Assembly: GCF_003493605.1 (NCBI RefSeq)
Contig: NZ_QQKA01000005.1
Span: forward strand, 62,001 to 126,000
Direction: 5' to 3'
Source: Haemophilus haemolyticus
GTDB lineage: Bacteria; Pseudomonadota; Gammaproteobacteria; Enterobacterales; Pasteurellaceae
DNA length: 64,000 nucleotides
Part shown: positions 8,940 to 18,943 of the stretch, in pieces
Layout of the letters: every line of letters begins with the position of its first letter
How positions within the stretch are numbered: the stretch's first letter is position 1
Made by a program: the position numbers and the translations under genes
The notes under the pieces: model-generated
Seen by the model: the letters and a program-made list of their open reading frames with translations, nothing else
The model's database searches: none
What the model was told of the DNA's origin: nothing

Positions 8940-9854
8940 TTAAATTTCCTTATAAATCGTTAATCCAAGGTCTGGAAATGAATCATAACAAAATTGCCAT
9001 CTTGGAATACTCGTTCTAATAAAACGAATTTCTACATTAGGATGACTTAATAAATTAAATGCAACTGAACTGAAGAACGTGTAAATAATCACCTTTTTAT
9101 CCGCTAAATTCTTAAATACGTAATCTTCAAAAATGAGTTCTGATTCAACATAATTTACCCCATCCACTCGGTAATCTTCTGCTGGATGAGGGAAATAATA
9201 GTCAAAAGGAATCTGTTCTTTTAATTTTTTTATTAATGAGATATTTTCCTCTTTTGTATTTAACAAGGGTTGTCCAATAAAAAACGAGACCTCACCATCT
9301 ATCTCACAATCTATTTGATTATCCCATAAGGAAATAGGTTCAATATTGGAAACAATATTTTTGTAATTAGGATAAACCGTATAATGTTTTTTTATTTTAT
9401 TAAATAATTTATGCACACTATATTTATCGCCAATAAAGGCTTTAATCAGTTTATATTTAAATGTGTCAGGCTCTCTCAATAAATTTGGGTGTGGGAAAAT
9501 ATTATCTGAGCCATCATCAAAGGTATAAAGCTCTTTAAATGAAACATGACTAAGATAAGTTTGTAGCCATAATGAATTAAGATTGGCGAGAAAAACCTTA
9601 TCAAAACTTTTATGCGTAATTTTATTCTTAAGCTGGCGCATTAATTTCAGGGAATCAAAACCTTTTAGATCTTTTCCCGTATCAATGTTCATCGAATCAC
9701 TACAAACCTCCGCTAATTTACTAGCGTACAAGGTTCTTTTTTTATCCCATACACCACCAAACATGACGCCAAAGAATTGCTCGTTAGGATGTAATGCAAT
9801 GATTTTTCTCGCAATTAATACTTGCAATGGTGTGCAACAAAGAATGAGATTCAT
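8940..9854 (-). CDS. lsgB: LsgB, family 52 lipooligosaccharide sialyltransferase-like protein
   Basis: A 304-residue protein beginning [19 protein letters not shown], the signature start of GT52 (Lst/LsgB) alpha-2,3-sialyltransferases. Further family features are [22 protein letters not shown] (HP motif region) and the SSVAFNL loop. It would move sialic acid from CMP-Neu5Ac to a galactose acceptor on lipooligosaccharide, masking it from complement. The donor-synthesis gene neuA is in the same window at 26.7 kb. The gene overlaps lsgA by 4 bases (ATGA), so the two are coupled. Some GT52 members transfer other sugars, so acceptor and donor need enzymatic proof. Confidence 0.83.
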   Translation of the reverse strand: MNLILCCTPLQVLIARKIIALHPNEQFFGVMFGGVWDKKRTLYASKLAEVCSDSMNIDTGKDLKGFDSLKLMRQLKNKITHKSFDKVFLANLNSLWLQTYLSHVSFKELYTFDDGSDNIFPHPNLLREPDTFKYKLIKAFIGDKYSVHKLFNKIKKHYTVYPNYKNIVSNIEPISLWDNQIDCEIDGEVSFFIGQPLLNTKEENISLIKKLKEQIPFDYYFPHPAEDYRVDGVNYVESELIFEDYVFKNLADKKVIIYTFFSSVAFNLLSHPNVEIRFIRTSIPRWQFCYDSFPDLGLTIYKEI

Positions 9855-11056
9855 AGGGTTTTACTCACTTTAGATGTCATAAAATAAAGAATAGGAATAA
9901 TGGAAAGCGAACCAATAATTCCAGCATAAGGGATATATTTAATTTCTGTAAAAGTTAAAGCCACAAGGCTCGCTACATAAATGATTGTAGATAAAACGGA
10001 ACATTGGGAAATAAGTTTATTTTTTCCATAATAGAAAAGATAATTAACTAAAATCAAATAAGGAATACTTAATGTGGTCGAAATTAAAAATAAAATAAAA
10101 TAATATTTCGTTCCCACAAATTGGCTACCTAAAATCCAAACTAGCACATTTTCAGGAATAATCCACATGACTAAAGCAGGAATAGGTATCAGCAAAAAGG
10201 AAAATAGCGCCCATTTATGTAGCTGTTGAATCATTAATTTTTTTTGTTTTAAGGCTTCATAAAAATAGGGAATAATTGCTTTATTAAGTGCTTGAATAGC
10301 AATAGAAACGACCAAAGCAAGTTGAGCGCCCATGGCATAAAGTCCTAAATCTGTTTCACTGAATTTATGATAAATAAAAATACGGTCTAACTGCCCTTTT
10401 AAGAAAAAGCTCGCATGATGCAAAATAAGTGGCAATCCAAATCCTAAAATATAAAATAGTGCGGATTGATAATGCTTAAATTGATATTTTTTAGATGTCG
10501 TACTCTTTCTGTAAAGAAAATAAGAAAAAAACCAGACGACTAAATTACTCAATAAAATTGCCAAAATTCTTTTTTCAACAAGATCATTTTGATAATACTC
10601 AAGCAATGCGACGGTAAACACTGCACCAGTAACTGTGAGTGAAAATTGAATAAAAGTATAAGACCAAGCCTTTTTCTGGCATTGTCTCACGCTTAACTGA
10701 ACATTTAAGAAAGACTGAAAAATTGAGGAAAGTGCGGCATAAAATAATATTTCAGACTGAGCAATCCAACAACCCATTAAAATAATACTGCCAATTATCG
10801 TGGTATAAGCATAGCCAGTATTCACCACTAAATTTAATGAACGTTTTCCGTAAAAATAAAAATAGCGGGAAATTGCACCCTCTTGAGTTAAAGAAACCAC
10901 AATTAAAAATAAACTTAAAAAAGTTTGATAATAAGAAAGTGAGCCATACCCTTCTACGCCCAATTTACGCGATAAATAAGGCAAAAGTAAAAAAGGAACT
11001 AACTTTGACGATAATTCCCCAACAAGGTAAATGACACTGTCTTTAAAAACTTTCAT
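9851..11056 (-). CDS. lsgA: LsgA, Wzx-like polysaccharide flippase
   Basis: A 401-residue, very hydrophobic protein with about 12 predicted membrane segments. The N-terminal [34 protein letters not shown] is typical of the MATE-like polysaccharide exporter (Wzx/RfbX) family. It should flip a lipid-linked oligosaccharide across the inner membrane, so this locus probably builds an O-antigen-like unit and not only a stepwise outer core. It is the first gene of the lsg transcription unit, divergent from the elyC-like gene. Confidence 0.82.
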   Translation of the reverse strand: MKVFKDSVIYLVGELSSKLVPFLLLPYLSRKLGVEGYGSLSYYQTFLSLFLIVVSLTQEGAISRYFYFYGKRSLNLVVNTGYAYTTIIGSIILMGCWIAQSEILFYAALSSIFQSFLNVQLSVRQCQKKAWSYTFIQFSLTVTGAVFTVALLEYYQNDLVEKRILAILLSNLVVWFFSYFLYRKSTTSKKYQFKHYQSALFYILGFGLPLILHHASFFLKGQLDRIFIYHKFSETDLGLYAMGAQLALVVSIAIQALNKAIIPYFYEALKQKKLMIQQLHKWALFSFLLIPIPALVMWIIPENVLVWILGSQFVGTKYYFILFLISTTLSIPYLILVNYLFYYGKNKLISQCSVLSTIIYVASLVALTFTEIKYIPYAGIIGSLSIIPILYFMTSKVSKTL

Positions 11057-11189
11057 AAATATAACCGCACTTTTGATGAATTTAGGCGTTTGTTTATCAA
11101 AAAATAATAGGCTTATTTTAACAAAATCAACATAGACAAGCTATGACTAATCATTATAATGAAACTGCTCTATATCAAGGATCTTATCT

Positions 11190-11933
11190 ATGTTAGAACT
11201 CGGAAAACTTCTTACCGCACTTATCGCACCACCTCTCAATACCTTTGTATTACTGATTATTGCAGCGATTCTTTATCGTGCTCATTTCAAAAAATTAGCC
11301 AAATTTATTGCGCTTATCAGTTTCACGTGGCTTTATGTCATGAGTGCGCCTTTTACAGGTTTATTGCTAACAGATAATAATGATTCTCCAGCCCTTACCC
11401 TAGATGACTATAAACAAGCTCAAGCCATCGTCATATTAGGCGGTGGATCTTACCCAACCAAAGAACTGTATGCAGAAACAGCTTCTGGCGCGCCACAACT
11501 AGAACGTTTACGTTATGCGGCATTTTTACAAAAAGAAACGGGCTTGCCTATTTTAACCACTGGCTATTCTTTGATAGGTATTTCTGAAGGCGACTTAATG
11601 GCAAAAGAACTTAACCAATTCTTTAATGTGCCAACGCAATGGATCGAAAATAAAGCTCGTAATACGGAAGAAAATGCCAGTTTCACTAAAAATATTTTAG
11701 TGAAAGATCATATTCAAAAAATTATTTTAGTAACAAATCAATGGCATATGAAACGAGCCAAATACCTTTTTGAAAAACAAGGATTTAATGTACTTCCGGC
11801 TGCAGCGGCAAGCTATGGCAGCAAAGGAAATCTATCTGCAAAATCTTTTGTTCCTGACTTAGGTGCGTTAAATAGCAATATGGTTTTATTAAAAGAGTGG
11901 ATTGGTTATTGGAAAGCCCATTATGTAGAATAA
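11190..11933 (+). CDS. elyC: ElyC/YdcF-like DUF218 inner-membrane protein
   Basis: A 247-residue protein with two N-terminal membrane segments (about 8-32 and 40-58), then a DUF218 domain: QAIVILGGGSY, RLRYAAFLQKETGLPILTTGY, ENKARNTEENASFTKNIL and KIILVTNQWHMKRAKYLFEK. This layout matches E. coli ElyC (YcbC), an envelope-biogenesis factor affecting lipid-carrier use in peptidoglycan synthesis. AAGGATC precedes the ATG. It is divergent from the lsg operon, and a carrier-related role would suit that neighbour. The gene name is by family and layout. Confidence 0.72.
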   Translation: MLELGKLLTALIAPPLNTFVLLIIAAILYRAHFKKLAKFIALISFTWLYVMSAPFTGLLLTDNNDSPALTLDDYKQAQAIVILGGGSYPTKELYAETASGAPQLERLRYAAFLQKETGLPILTTGYSLIGISEGDLMAKELNQFFNVPTQWIENKARNTEENASFTKNILVKDHIQKIILVTNQWHMKRAKYLFEKQGFNVLPAAAASYGSKGNLSAKSFVPDLGALNSNMVLLKEWIGYWKAHYVE

Positions 11934-11957
11934 TTTGCTTATAAAAATGAACCTTCT

Positions 11958-11971
11958 TTGATGAAAATCAC
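11958..11971 (+). promoter_or_regulatory. FNR-type operator upstream of hypF
   Basis: TTGATgaaaATCAC matches the FNR consensus TTGAT-N4-ATCAA at 9 of 10 positions. A TACCAT hexamer at 11994-11999 is exactly 22 bases downstream, the spacing expected for a class II FNR-activated promoter (site centred near -41.5). hypF starts at 12034. This suggests oxygen-repressed, anaerobically induced expression of hydrogenase maturation. Confidence 0.6.
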
Positions 11972-12033
11972 AGCTTGCACATATATTTTCGGTTACCATA
12001 AAAACCACTTAATTTTGATGTAGAGAATAAGTT

Positions 12034-14304
12034 ATGAACGGAATCGAATTACGCATTAAAGGCAAAGTGCAAGGTGTGGGATTTCGCCCTTTTGTGTGGT
12101 TGTTAGCAAATGAATATGGCCTAAAGGGCGATGTAAATAATGATGGGCAAGGGGTATTAATTCGATTTGTAAATCCAGAAAAAGATGCGCTTACGCATTT
12201 TTTAAAAGATTTACAGGAAAAACTACCGCCTTTAGCACTGATCACAGATATTCAACAATGTGAAAAACACTGGGAAAATCTACCGCACTTTGCTGAATTT
12301 GTAATCCGAGAAAGCGAAAACAATGCGATGGACACACAAATTGTACCTGATGCCGCCACTTGTCCCGCTTGCGTAGAGGATTTATTCAATCCTGAAAATC
12401 GTCGTTATCACTACCCTTTCACTAATTGCACCCATTGCGGACCTCGTTTTACGATTATCAAAAAGATCCCTTATGATCGTAAAAATACATCGATGTCGGA
12501 TTTTCCTTTCTGCCCAGATTGTGAACATGAATATAAAAATCCAGCAGATCGCCGATTTCATGCCCAACCTAATGCCTGCCCAGTTTGCGGCCCGCATATT
12601 TGGTTACAAGATAGCGAACATCAACTTGCAACACATCAAACAGCCTTAAAACAGGCTGCACTTTTGCTCAAAGAAGGGAAAATTTTAGCAATCAAAGGGA
12701 TCGGTGGTTTTCATTTGGCTTGTGATGCACAGAATTTCAATGCGGTTCAATTACTGCGAGATCGTAAACATCGTCCAAGCAAACCTCTTGCCGTCATGGT
12801 GCCAAGTTTAGATTTTTTACAAAATTTAACAGAAATCGAAATCAAACTACTCACTAGCACAGCTGCACCAATCGTTTTGTTACAAAAAAATAAGGTGCCC
12901 AATCTTGCAGAAAATATCGCACCAAATCTAAATGAAATTGGTGTAATGTTACCGAGTAATCCATTACAGCATTTACTCTTACGTGAAATCAATCAACCGC
13001 TCGTCATGACATCTGCCAATCCAAGTGGGGAGCCACCTGTTTTAGACAACGAAAGTGCGGTGAAAAAATTGAGTTATTTAGCAGATTTCTATCTTTGCCA
13101 TAATCGCGATATTTTGCAACGCGCTGATGATAGCTTAGTTAGAGCCTCTTTTGATGGTGTGGAAACGATACGCCGAGCACGTGGCTACGTTCCTGATGAA
13201 ATGCTATTGAAAACGGAAAATACAAAAAATATCTTAGCGTTGGGTTCTGATCTTAAAAATACATTTTGCCTACTAAAACAAAATAAAGCCGTTGTCAGCC
13301 AACATATTGGTGATACCGCCAATGAACTTGTGCAACAACAATTAGAAAATAATATCGACTTATTTTACCAAATTTATCAATTCAAACCGGATTTAATCGC
13401 GGTTGATGCTCACTCAGGTTATTTTTCATCAAAAACGGGAAAAAATCTCGCAAAAACATTATCGGTACCTTATGTGGAAGTGTTACATCATCACTCACAT
13501 ATTGCTGCCGTATTGGCAGAACATCATTGTGACGAAAAAGTCATTGGTCTTGCTTTAGATGGAATTGGAATGGGTGATAATGGGCAACTTTGGGGCGGTG
13601 AATGTTTATTAGTGGATGGCGAACAATCTCAACATTTAGGTGGATTACCCGCTGTTGCTTTGCCAGGTGGCGATCTTGCCGCCACTCAACCTTGGCGTAA
13701 TTGGCTTGCTCATCTTCAAAAATTTGTACCCAATTGGCGTGACATCGCAGCTAAAACTTGTTCCGAATTACCTTGGGAAATTCTTTCCAATGCTATTGAA
13801 CGTAATCTCAATTCTCCGCTCATTTCATCGGCTGGACGATTATTTGATGCCGTAGCTTATGGATTAGGTATTGTGGGAGACAAACTCTCTTGGGAGGGGG
13901 AGGCTGCTTGTTATTTAGAAGCGCTAGCCACAAAATCTGATTTTATCAAAGATGAAAAAAGTGCGGTCAATATTCAGGTTAAAATGCCAATCAAAAATAA
14001 TCAATTGGATTTAGCCGCATTTTGGCAAAGGTGGTTGGCTTACGATGATTCAAAAGAAAACAAAGCATTTATTTTCCATTATGCGCTGGCAAAAGGTTTT
14101 GCTGAATTAGCTCGTCAGCAAGCAAAACGCCACAATTGCAAAACCATTGTACTTTCAGGCGGTGTAATGCATAACCAATTATTACGTCGTTTATTGAAAC
14201 AAGCGCTTGCAGAATTTAATGTGTTAAGCGCACATCAATATCCAATGGGAGATGGCGGATTAAGTTTAGGGCAAGCGATAATCGCAGCGAGATTGTCTGG
14301 GTAA
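12034..14304 (+). CDS. hypF: Carbamoyltransferase HypF, [NiFe]-hydrogenase maturation
   Basis: A 756-residue protein with the complete HypF order: acylphosphatase-like domain (about 4-90, KGKVQGVGFRPF), two zinc-finger modules (CPACVEDLF, CTHCGPRFT, CPDCEHEY, CPVCGPH; about 105-190), YrdC-like domain (about 200-385, KGIGGFHLACDA and KHRPSKPLAVM), and a Kae1-like domain with VEVLHHHSHIAAVLAEH. HypF makes carbamoyl-AMP from carbamoyl phosphate and transfers the carbamoyl group to HypE for the CN ligands of the NiFe site. It stands alone on the plus strand; hypABCDE are not in this window. It converges with hycI. Confidence 0.95.
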   Translation: MNGIELRIKGKVQGVGFRPFVWLLANEYGLKGDVNNDGQGVLIRFVNPEKDALTHFLKDLQEKLPPLALITDIQQCEKHWENLPHFAEFVIRESENNAMDTQIVPDAATCPACVEDLFNPENRRYHYPFTNCTHCGPRFTIIKKIPYDRKNTSMSDFPFCPDCEHEYKNPADRRFHAQPNACPVCGPHIWLQDSEHQLATHQTALKQAALLLKEGKILAIKGIGGFHLACDAQNFNAVQLLRDRKHRPSKPLAVMVPSLDFLQNLTEIEIKLLTSTAAPIVLLQKNKVPNLAENIAPNLNEIGVMLPSNPLQHLLLREINQPLVMTSANPSGEPPVLDNESAVKKLSYLADFYLCHNRDILQRADDSLVRASFDGVETIRRARGYVPDEMLLKTENTKNILALGSDLKNTFCLLKQNKAVVSQHIGDTANELVQQQLENNIDLFYQIYQFKPDLIAVDAHSGYFSSKTGKNLAKTLSVPYVEVLHHHSHIAAVLAEHHCDEKVIGLALDGIGMGDNGQLWGGECLLVDGEQSQHLGGLPAVALPGGDLAATQPWRNWLAHLQKFVPNWRDIAAKTCSELPWEILSNAIERNLNSPLISSAGRLFDAVAYGLGIVGDKLSWEGEAACYLEALATKSDFIKDEKSAVNIQVKMPIKNNQLDLAAFWQRWLAYDDSKENKAFIFHYALAKGFAELARQQAKRHNCKTIVLSGGVMHNQLLRRLLKQALAEFNVLSAHQYPMGDGGLSLGQAIIAARLSG

Positions 14305-14344
14305 TGCCAAATTCATTTAAGCAAATGTTGCTTATTAACATATA

Positions 14345-14377
14345 AAAAAACGATCGCAAGTTAAGCGATCGTTTTTT
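14345..14377. terminator. Bidirectional terminator between hypF and hycI
   Basis: Stem CGATCGC / GCGATCG with loop AAGTTAA, flanked by six A on the left and six T on the right. It serves both convergent genes. Confidence 0.85.
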
Positions 14378-14391
14378 ATGAATGAAAGCAA

Positions 14392-14853
14392 TTACAATCG
14401 AGTAATTTCGCCTAAATCGCCCCCATCCTTCAAAAATTCATAGAAAAATTCTACCGAACTTTTTACAGCTTCACTCATTGGAAAACCAAAAGAAACAAGA
14501 TCGGGCTGGATACCAATAAAAATAACCTCAGGAATATCTTCCTCTAATTGCTCGATTAAAAAATTAAGTGGCAAATTATGTGTGCTGACAAAGAACATTT
14601 CTGCAATAAGTTCTTTGTCGATAATACGAATTTTGCCAACGGGCAGTTCCATTTCTGTTGCATCAAAAATAATTAAACGCTTTGGTTTCATGGCACGGAT
14701 CTGGTGCACAAGATTTTCTGGTGCTGAACCTCCATCAAGTGCGGTCCAATTTGGCAACGGATTTTCACTACAAAGCTGAGCAAGATAGGGGCCTGCCCCA
14801 TCATCGCCCATCATTGTGTTACCAACAGTTAGAATTATATTTTCATTCATCAC
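14392..14853 (-). CDS. hycI: Hydrogenase maturation endopeptidase HycI
   Basis: A 153-residue protease of the HycI/HyaD family. LTVGNTMMGDDGAGPYLA holds the first conserved nickel-binding aspartate, DGGSAPEN and FDATEMELP follow, and FFVSTHNLPLN carries the conserved histidine. Similarity to E. coli HycI extends along the whole length, which ends at EDIPEVIFIGIQPDLVSFGFP. It removes the C-terminal extension of the large subunit (HyfG here) after nickel insertion. It overlaps hycH by 11 bases, indicating translational coupling. Confidence 0.92.
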   Translation of the reverse strand: MMNENIILTVGNTMMGDDGAGPYLAQLCSENPLPNWTALDGGSAPENLVHQIRAMKPKRLIIFDATEMELPVGKIRIIDKELIAEMFFVSTHNLPLNFLIEQLEEDIPEVIFIGIQPDLVSFGFPMSEAVKSSVEFFYEFLKDGGDLGEITRL

Positions 14854-15250
14854 GACGTTTCACCATTATATACATCACAGGTTCACGCTGGATGGAAGCA
14901 AGCGTGTCCATTAAAATATCGACCCATTTTTGATGTTCAGGCGAAAAATTTGCTCTATTTTCATCAAGTGCCTTAGCCAATAAATTCACATGACTTGAAT
15001 CAATCACTATTTCACCAAATTTCATTAAGCCCGCAAATTTACGTTTTGCATCTCCTTCAGGGAAGGTATCTACAAAACGTTGGTAATCTGCATAATCACA
15101 AATTAGCAATTTTTTAAAGCAGTCAATTACTCCAACGTGGTGACCAATCACAAGGGAATAATACATTACTTGCTTGGCTTGCTCTGGAACTTGTTCATCG
15201 TTTTCAACAAAACGCTCATTGAGTAAATAGAAAAAAACTTGGGTTGTCAT
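14843..15250 (-). CDS. hycH: Hydrogenase maturation protein HycH/HyfJ
   Basis: A 135-residue protein colinear with E. coli HycH (about 136). The diagnostic segment AKQVMYYSLVIGHHVGVIDCF corresponds to QQVVYYSLAIGHHLGVIDCL in HycH, and GEIVIDSSHVNLLAKA and YIMVKRR also match. HycH is needed for maturation of the hydrogenase-3 large subunit, and HyfJ is its hydrogenase-4 counterpart. The gene is separated from hyfI by a 584-base stretch carrying a repeat element, but overlaps hycI. Confidence 0.9.
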   Translation of the reverse strand: MTTQVFFYLLNERFVENDEQVPEQAKQVMYYSLVIGHHVGVIDCFKKLLICDYADYQRFVDTFPEGDAKRKFAGLMKFGEIVIDSSHVNLLAKALDENRANFSPEHQKWVDILMDTLASIQREPVMYIMVKRRDE

Positions 15251-15297
15251 GGTACGTCCTATAAAACTTGTAAAGTAATTTCTTCGCTAATCAATAC

Positions 15298-15792
15298 TGC
15301 CAAATCTCCCCTTACCCCTCTTTGCTAAAGAGGGGGATTTTTCTTTAGCAATAAAGTACTTCTCTCTCATTTTAATTTTCTGTTGTTAATGCAGAAAACT
15401 AGATTGAAATTGACCGCTCTTATTCCTCTCTTTGCTAAAGAGGGGATTCTTTTTTAGCAATAAAGAATCTTTTCTCTCATTTTAATTTTCTGTTGTTAAT
15501 GCAGAAAACTAGATTGAAATCAACCGCTCTTATTCCTCTCTTTGCTAAAGAGAGGATTCTTCTTTAGCAAGAAAGTATCTTCTCTCTCATTTTAATTTTC
15601 TGTTGTTAATGCAGAAAACTAGATTGAAATCGACCGCTCTTATTCCTCTCTTTTCCAAAGAGAGGATTCTTCTTTAGCAAGAAAGTATCTTCTCTCTCAT
15701 TTTAGTTTTCTGTTGTTAATACAAAAAAACAGATTGAAATTGACCGCTCTTATTCCCCTCTTTAGCAAAGAGGGGTAAGGGGAGATTTGGCA
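15298..15792. repeat. 495-bp element: 110-bp tandem repeats flanked by 38-bp terminal inverted repeats
   Basis: The ends 15298-15335 and 15755-15792 are exact reverse complements (38 of 38), starting TGCCAAATCTCCCC and ending in the reverse complement. Between them are four units of exactly 110 bases (15311-15420, 15421-15530, 15531-15640, 15641-15750) and a partial fifth that merges into the right end. Each unit contains TTGCTAAAG and CTTTAGCAA, able to pair, plus a shared core TTCTGTTGTTAAT. No open frame is seen. It fills the gap between hyfI and hycH, inside the presumed hyf transcription unit. Confidence 0.9.
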
Positions 15793-15834
15793 GAAATCAA
15801 AACGGAGCTATTAGTTTATTGAGCAACCGTTAGA

Positions 15835-16611
15835 CTATCCCGAAAACGGCATACTAATTGCATGTAATCGGTTTACGATTTCACTCAAACGAGGATCCGC
15901 TTCACGTTCCAAAAATTCGCCAAGGCGAACTCCAAATGGAACCTGATCTTTTTCAGACATCATACTCATAAATTGATTAGCAATGTCTCCGCCTTGTCGA
16001 TACCCTGCCAAGCGACGTGCTTCACGTTCTAATTCCACGCGTAAATCTAATGGAATATTTGGGAAACGTAATTTAGCCTCTGCATTAGGATCGGCAATTT
16101 CTTGTTTACCTTTGAGTTTTTGATCAAGTAAACCAAGTGCCATTGCAAAACCATAAATAGTCGCCGCTGGAGTTGGAGGACAACCGGGAATATACACATC
16201 AATTGGCACAATTTGATCGCTACCGCCCCACACGCAGTATAAGTCATGGAAAATACCGCCACCACAACCACACGCCCCATAAGAAATACAGATTTTTGGA
16301 TCGGGTGCAGCTTGATAAGCACGCATTGCAGGTGTACGCATTGCACGAGTTACCGCACCAGTAAATAATAAAATATCCGCATGGCGAGGTGATGCAACAA
16401 CCTTAATCCCAAAACGTTCTGCGTCAAAGGTTGGTGTAATGGTACTAAAAATTTCAATTTCACAACCATTACAACCGCCACAGTCAACACGGTAAACATA
16501 AGCGGAACGTTGAATATTTTTCAACAAGGTTTGTTTCATTTTCGCAATGTTTTCATCCACACTAAATGGCGTTGAAATACCATTCATGGGCATTGGGATT
16601 TGTGTGTTCAT
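15835..16611 (-). CDS. hyfI: Hydrogenase-4 small subunit HyfI (NuoB-like)
   Basis: A 258-residue NuoB/HycG-family protein. The cluster-binding cysteines are in [15 protein letters not shown] (about residues 40-54), [20 protein letters not shown] and [10 protein letters not shown]. It coordinates the proximal [4Fe-4S] cluster that receives or donates electrons at the NiFe large subunit HyfG. Its C-terminus is longer than NuoB, as in HycG/HyfI. The ATG overlaps the hyfH stop by 4 bases, with GGGAG upstream. Confidence 0.93.
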   Translation of the reverse strand: MNTQIPMPMNGISTPFSVDENIAKMKQTLLKNIQRSAYVYRVDCGGCNGCEIEIFSTITPTFDAERFGIKVVASPRHADILLFTGAVTRAMRTPAMRAYQAAPDPKICISYGACGCGGGIFHDLYCVWGGSDQIVPIDVYIPGCPPTPAATIYGFAMALGLLDQKLKGKQEIADPNAEAKLRFPNIPLDLRVELEREARRLAGYRQGGDIANQFMSMMSEKDQVPFGVRLGEFLEREADPRLSEIVNRLHAISMPFSG

Positions 16612-17183
16612 CTTGCAATCTCCCTAACGTGATCAAATAACGCCAATTTCACGCGCATATTGGATTCCATATCGGCGGTTTTTTCCAAACTGTTTTGGCG
16701 TTTACAGGTTGGGCAAGTGTTGAGCACCGCTAATTTATGTTTTACCAGTTCATCGTTATCCAACGTTTGTTTGAATAAATCCACGGCATAATTGAGTTCT
16801 TTATGAGAAACAAAAGGTTGACCACATTGATGACAAATCGTTGTAGTAAAGGTTGTTTCTTGATAAAGATCCTGTTTATTGCTGACTGATAATTCAAAAT
16901 CTTGGCTTAAACGAATGGCTTTTGTCGGGCAAACTTCTTCACAACGGCCACAGAAAATGCAGCGGCCTAAAAATAATGACCAAGTACGTTCGCCTGTTTC
17001 AGGATCAGTACGCATGGTAAGCGCATTAGCTGGACATGCCATCGTACAGGCAGCACAAACAATACATTGATCAGAGTTCAGTTCTGGTTTACCACGGAAA
17101 TCAGGATCAACTTCATAGGGTTTAAATGGATATTTAGTGGTAACATCCCCCGCGTTTAATACGGTTTTTAGTAATTTAAACAT
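16608..17183 (-). CDS. hyfH: Hydrogenase-4 ferredoxin-like subunit HyfH (NuoI-like)
   Basis: A 191-residue protein with two [4Fe-4S] motifs, [12 protein letters not shown] and [12 protein letters not shown], in the NuoI/HycF arrangement. A C-terminal zinc-ribbon-like set follows: CHQCGQPF and CPTCKRQ. It relays electrons between the HyfI cluster and the HyfA side of the complex. It lies 10 bases downstream of hyfG. Confidence 0.92.
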   Translation of the reverse strand: MFKLLKTVLNAGDVTTKYPFKPYEVDPDFRGKPELNSDQCIVCAACTMACPANALTMRTDPETGERTWSLFLGRCIFCGRCEEVCPTKAIRLSQDFELSVSNKQDLYQETTFTTTICHQCGQPFVSHKELNYAVDLFKQTLDNDELVKHKLAVLNTCPTCKRQNSLEKTADMESNMRVKLALFDHVREIAR

Positions 17184-17193
17184 TGTGCGCCCC

Positions 17194-18924
17194 CTATTTT
17201 AATGGTGAATTTTTACGTTCAATGCCGTAGCGTTCAATTTCTTTGTAAGAAACCGTTTGTGCTTTGCGTTTACGTACATCCACTACTGTCACACGGTCAG
17301 TACAAGAATAGCAAGGGTCAAGGCTACCAATGATAAGTGGCGCATCTGATACCGTATTGCCACGCAACATATAACGTAAAGTTGGCCAGTTTGCATAAGT
17401 CGCTGCACGACAACGCCAGCGATATAATTTTTGGTTATCGCCAAGCATTGACCAGTGAATATCTTCACCACGTGGCGCTTCAGTAATCCCTAAAGCAAAA
17501 CGTCCAGGAGTGTAATTGAAACCTTCTGTGATAATCGCACCAGTTGGCAAGTTATCCACCATATAATCAATGATATTCATAGATTCAAATACTTCATTTA
17601 CCCGCACTTTCACACGAGAAATGACATCACAACCGTCTTCAGTGAAAACATTGAATGGCACATCGCCATAACCTGAGAATGGATGAACTTTACGCACATC
17701 ACGGGCAAAACCAGAGGCACGAATCATTGGACCAACCGGACTGAAGTCACGAGCGATATCTTTTGCCAAGACACCAACACCTACCGTACGTTGTTCCATA
17801 TTCGGTGTATTTAATAAAATATCGGTTAAGGTCTTGAGTTCTTCACGCATTTCACCGATAAGCTTGATACATTGCTCACGTTGATGTTTCAACATATCAC
17901 GACGCACACCACCGATTAAGTTGATACCATAGGTTTTACGCGCACCAGTAAGCACTTCCGCAAGAGTCATTGATTTTTCACGAACACGGAAGAATTGCAT
18001 AAAGCCAGTATCAAAACCGGTAAAGTGGCTAGATAAACCTAAGTTCAATAAATGACTGTGCAAGCGTTCAACTTCCAACAAAATTGCACGAATCCATTGT
18101 GCACGTTCAGGAATTTGAATACCTAACGCATTTTCGACTGAGTTAGCATAAGCAACGCTATGGGTAAAACCACAGATACCGCACACACGGTCAGCCAAGA
18201 AATTGACTTGATCGTAATCCATTCGGGTTTCTGCCAATTTTTCCATACCACGGTGTACATAGAATAAACGGTAGTCTGCATCAATAATATCTTCCCCATC
18301 GACAAACAAACGGAAGTGTCCCGGTTCATCAGATGTGATATGGAGAGGACCGATAGGCACAATGCGCGCTTCGCCTTTTTCGTTAATAAACTCATAGGTT
18401 TCCGTTGCCGTAGTTGGATCTGGACGCAAACGGTAATCCATAGAATCTTTACGTAATGGGTAAAGATCATCTGGCCAGTCATCTGGTAACACTAAGCGAC
18501 GTTGATCGGGAAGACCGACGGCTTTTAAACCATACATATCGAATAATTCACGTTCGCCCCACACCGCTGCTTTGACTTTCGGTGTTACGGAAGGAAATTC
18601 GAGTGTGACTGGATCTACGAGTGCTTTAATCGTCACAAAAGTCTTGACGACACCTTCCATAGAAAGCACGTAATAAACGGCATAATGACCATGAATTGAA
18701 CGTTCATCGTTACCAAAAACCAATGGCAACCAACCTTCATGTTGATAGTAAAGATATTCCACCACATCAGGTAACATATTGGTTTTCACCGTTAAAGTGA
18801 CTTGATTTGGTGTAGACCACTCCTCATCTAAAATGGTATTCGGAAATTTTGCATTAACGGCTTCAATATAATTTTTGCCGAGCATTTTTACCGGATCGAC
18901 CGATGTATTTTTAGTTAATTCCAT
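17194..18924 (-). CDS. hyfG: Hydrogenase-4 large (NiFe catalytic) subunit HyfG
   Basis: A 576-residue fusion of an N-terminal NuoC-like domain (about 1-180) and a C-terminal NuoD-like NiFe-hydrogenase domain. Nickel ligands are present: RVCGICGFTH and DPCYSCTDR. A C-terminal tail of about 30 residues follows the second motif, ready for HycI cleavage after CTDR. The retained cysteines mean it is a true hydrogenase and not a complex I subunit. It catalyses proton reduction or H2 oxidation on the cytoplasmic side, as part of a membrane arm that may pump ions. Closest relatives by motif are E. coli HyfG and HycE. Confidence 0.95.
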   Translation of the reverse strand: MELTKNTSVDPVKMLGKNYIEAVNAKFPNTILDEEWSTPNQVTLTVKTNMLPDVVEYLYYQHEGWLPLVFGNDERSIHGHYAVYYVLSMEGVVKTFVTIKALVDPVTLEFPSVTPKVKAAVWGERELFDMYGLKAVGLPDQRRLVLPDDWPDDLYPLRKDSMDYRLRPDPTTATETYEFINEKGEARIVPIGPLHITSDEPGHFRLFVDGEDIIDADYRLFYVHRGMEKLAETRMDYDQVNFLADRVCGICGFTHSVAYANSVENALGIQIPERAQWIRAILLEVERLHSHLLNLGLSSHFTGFDTGFMQFFRVREKSMTLAEVLTGARKTYGINLIGGVRRDMLKHQREQCIKLIGEMREELKTLTDILLNTPNMEQRTVGVGVLAKDIARDFSPVGPMIRASGFARDVRKVHPFSGYGDVPFNVFTEDGCDVISRVKVRVNEVFESMNIIDYMVDNLPTGAIITEGFNYTPGRFALGITEAPRGEDIHWSMLGDNQKLYRWRCRAATYANWPTLRYMLRGNTVSDAPLIIGSLDPCYSCTDRVTVVDVRKRKAQTVSYKEIERYGIERKNSPLK

Positions 18925-18943
18925 TTTTTCCCCCAGTTGTCGA

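Noticed and set aside
15311-15750. Possible CRISPR array (regular 110-base repeats)
   Set aside because: The units are contiguous tandem copies with no unique spacers, and no cas genes are present.
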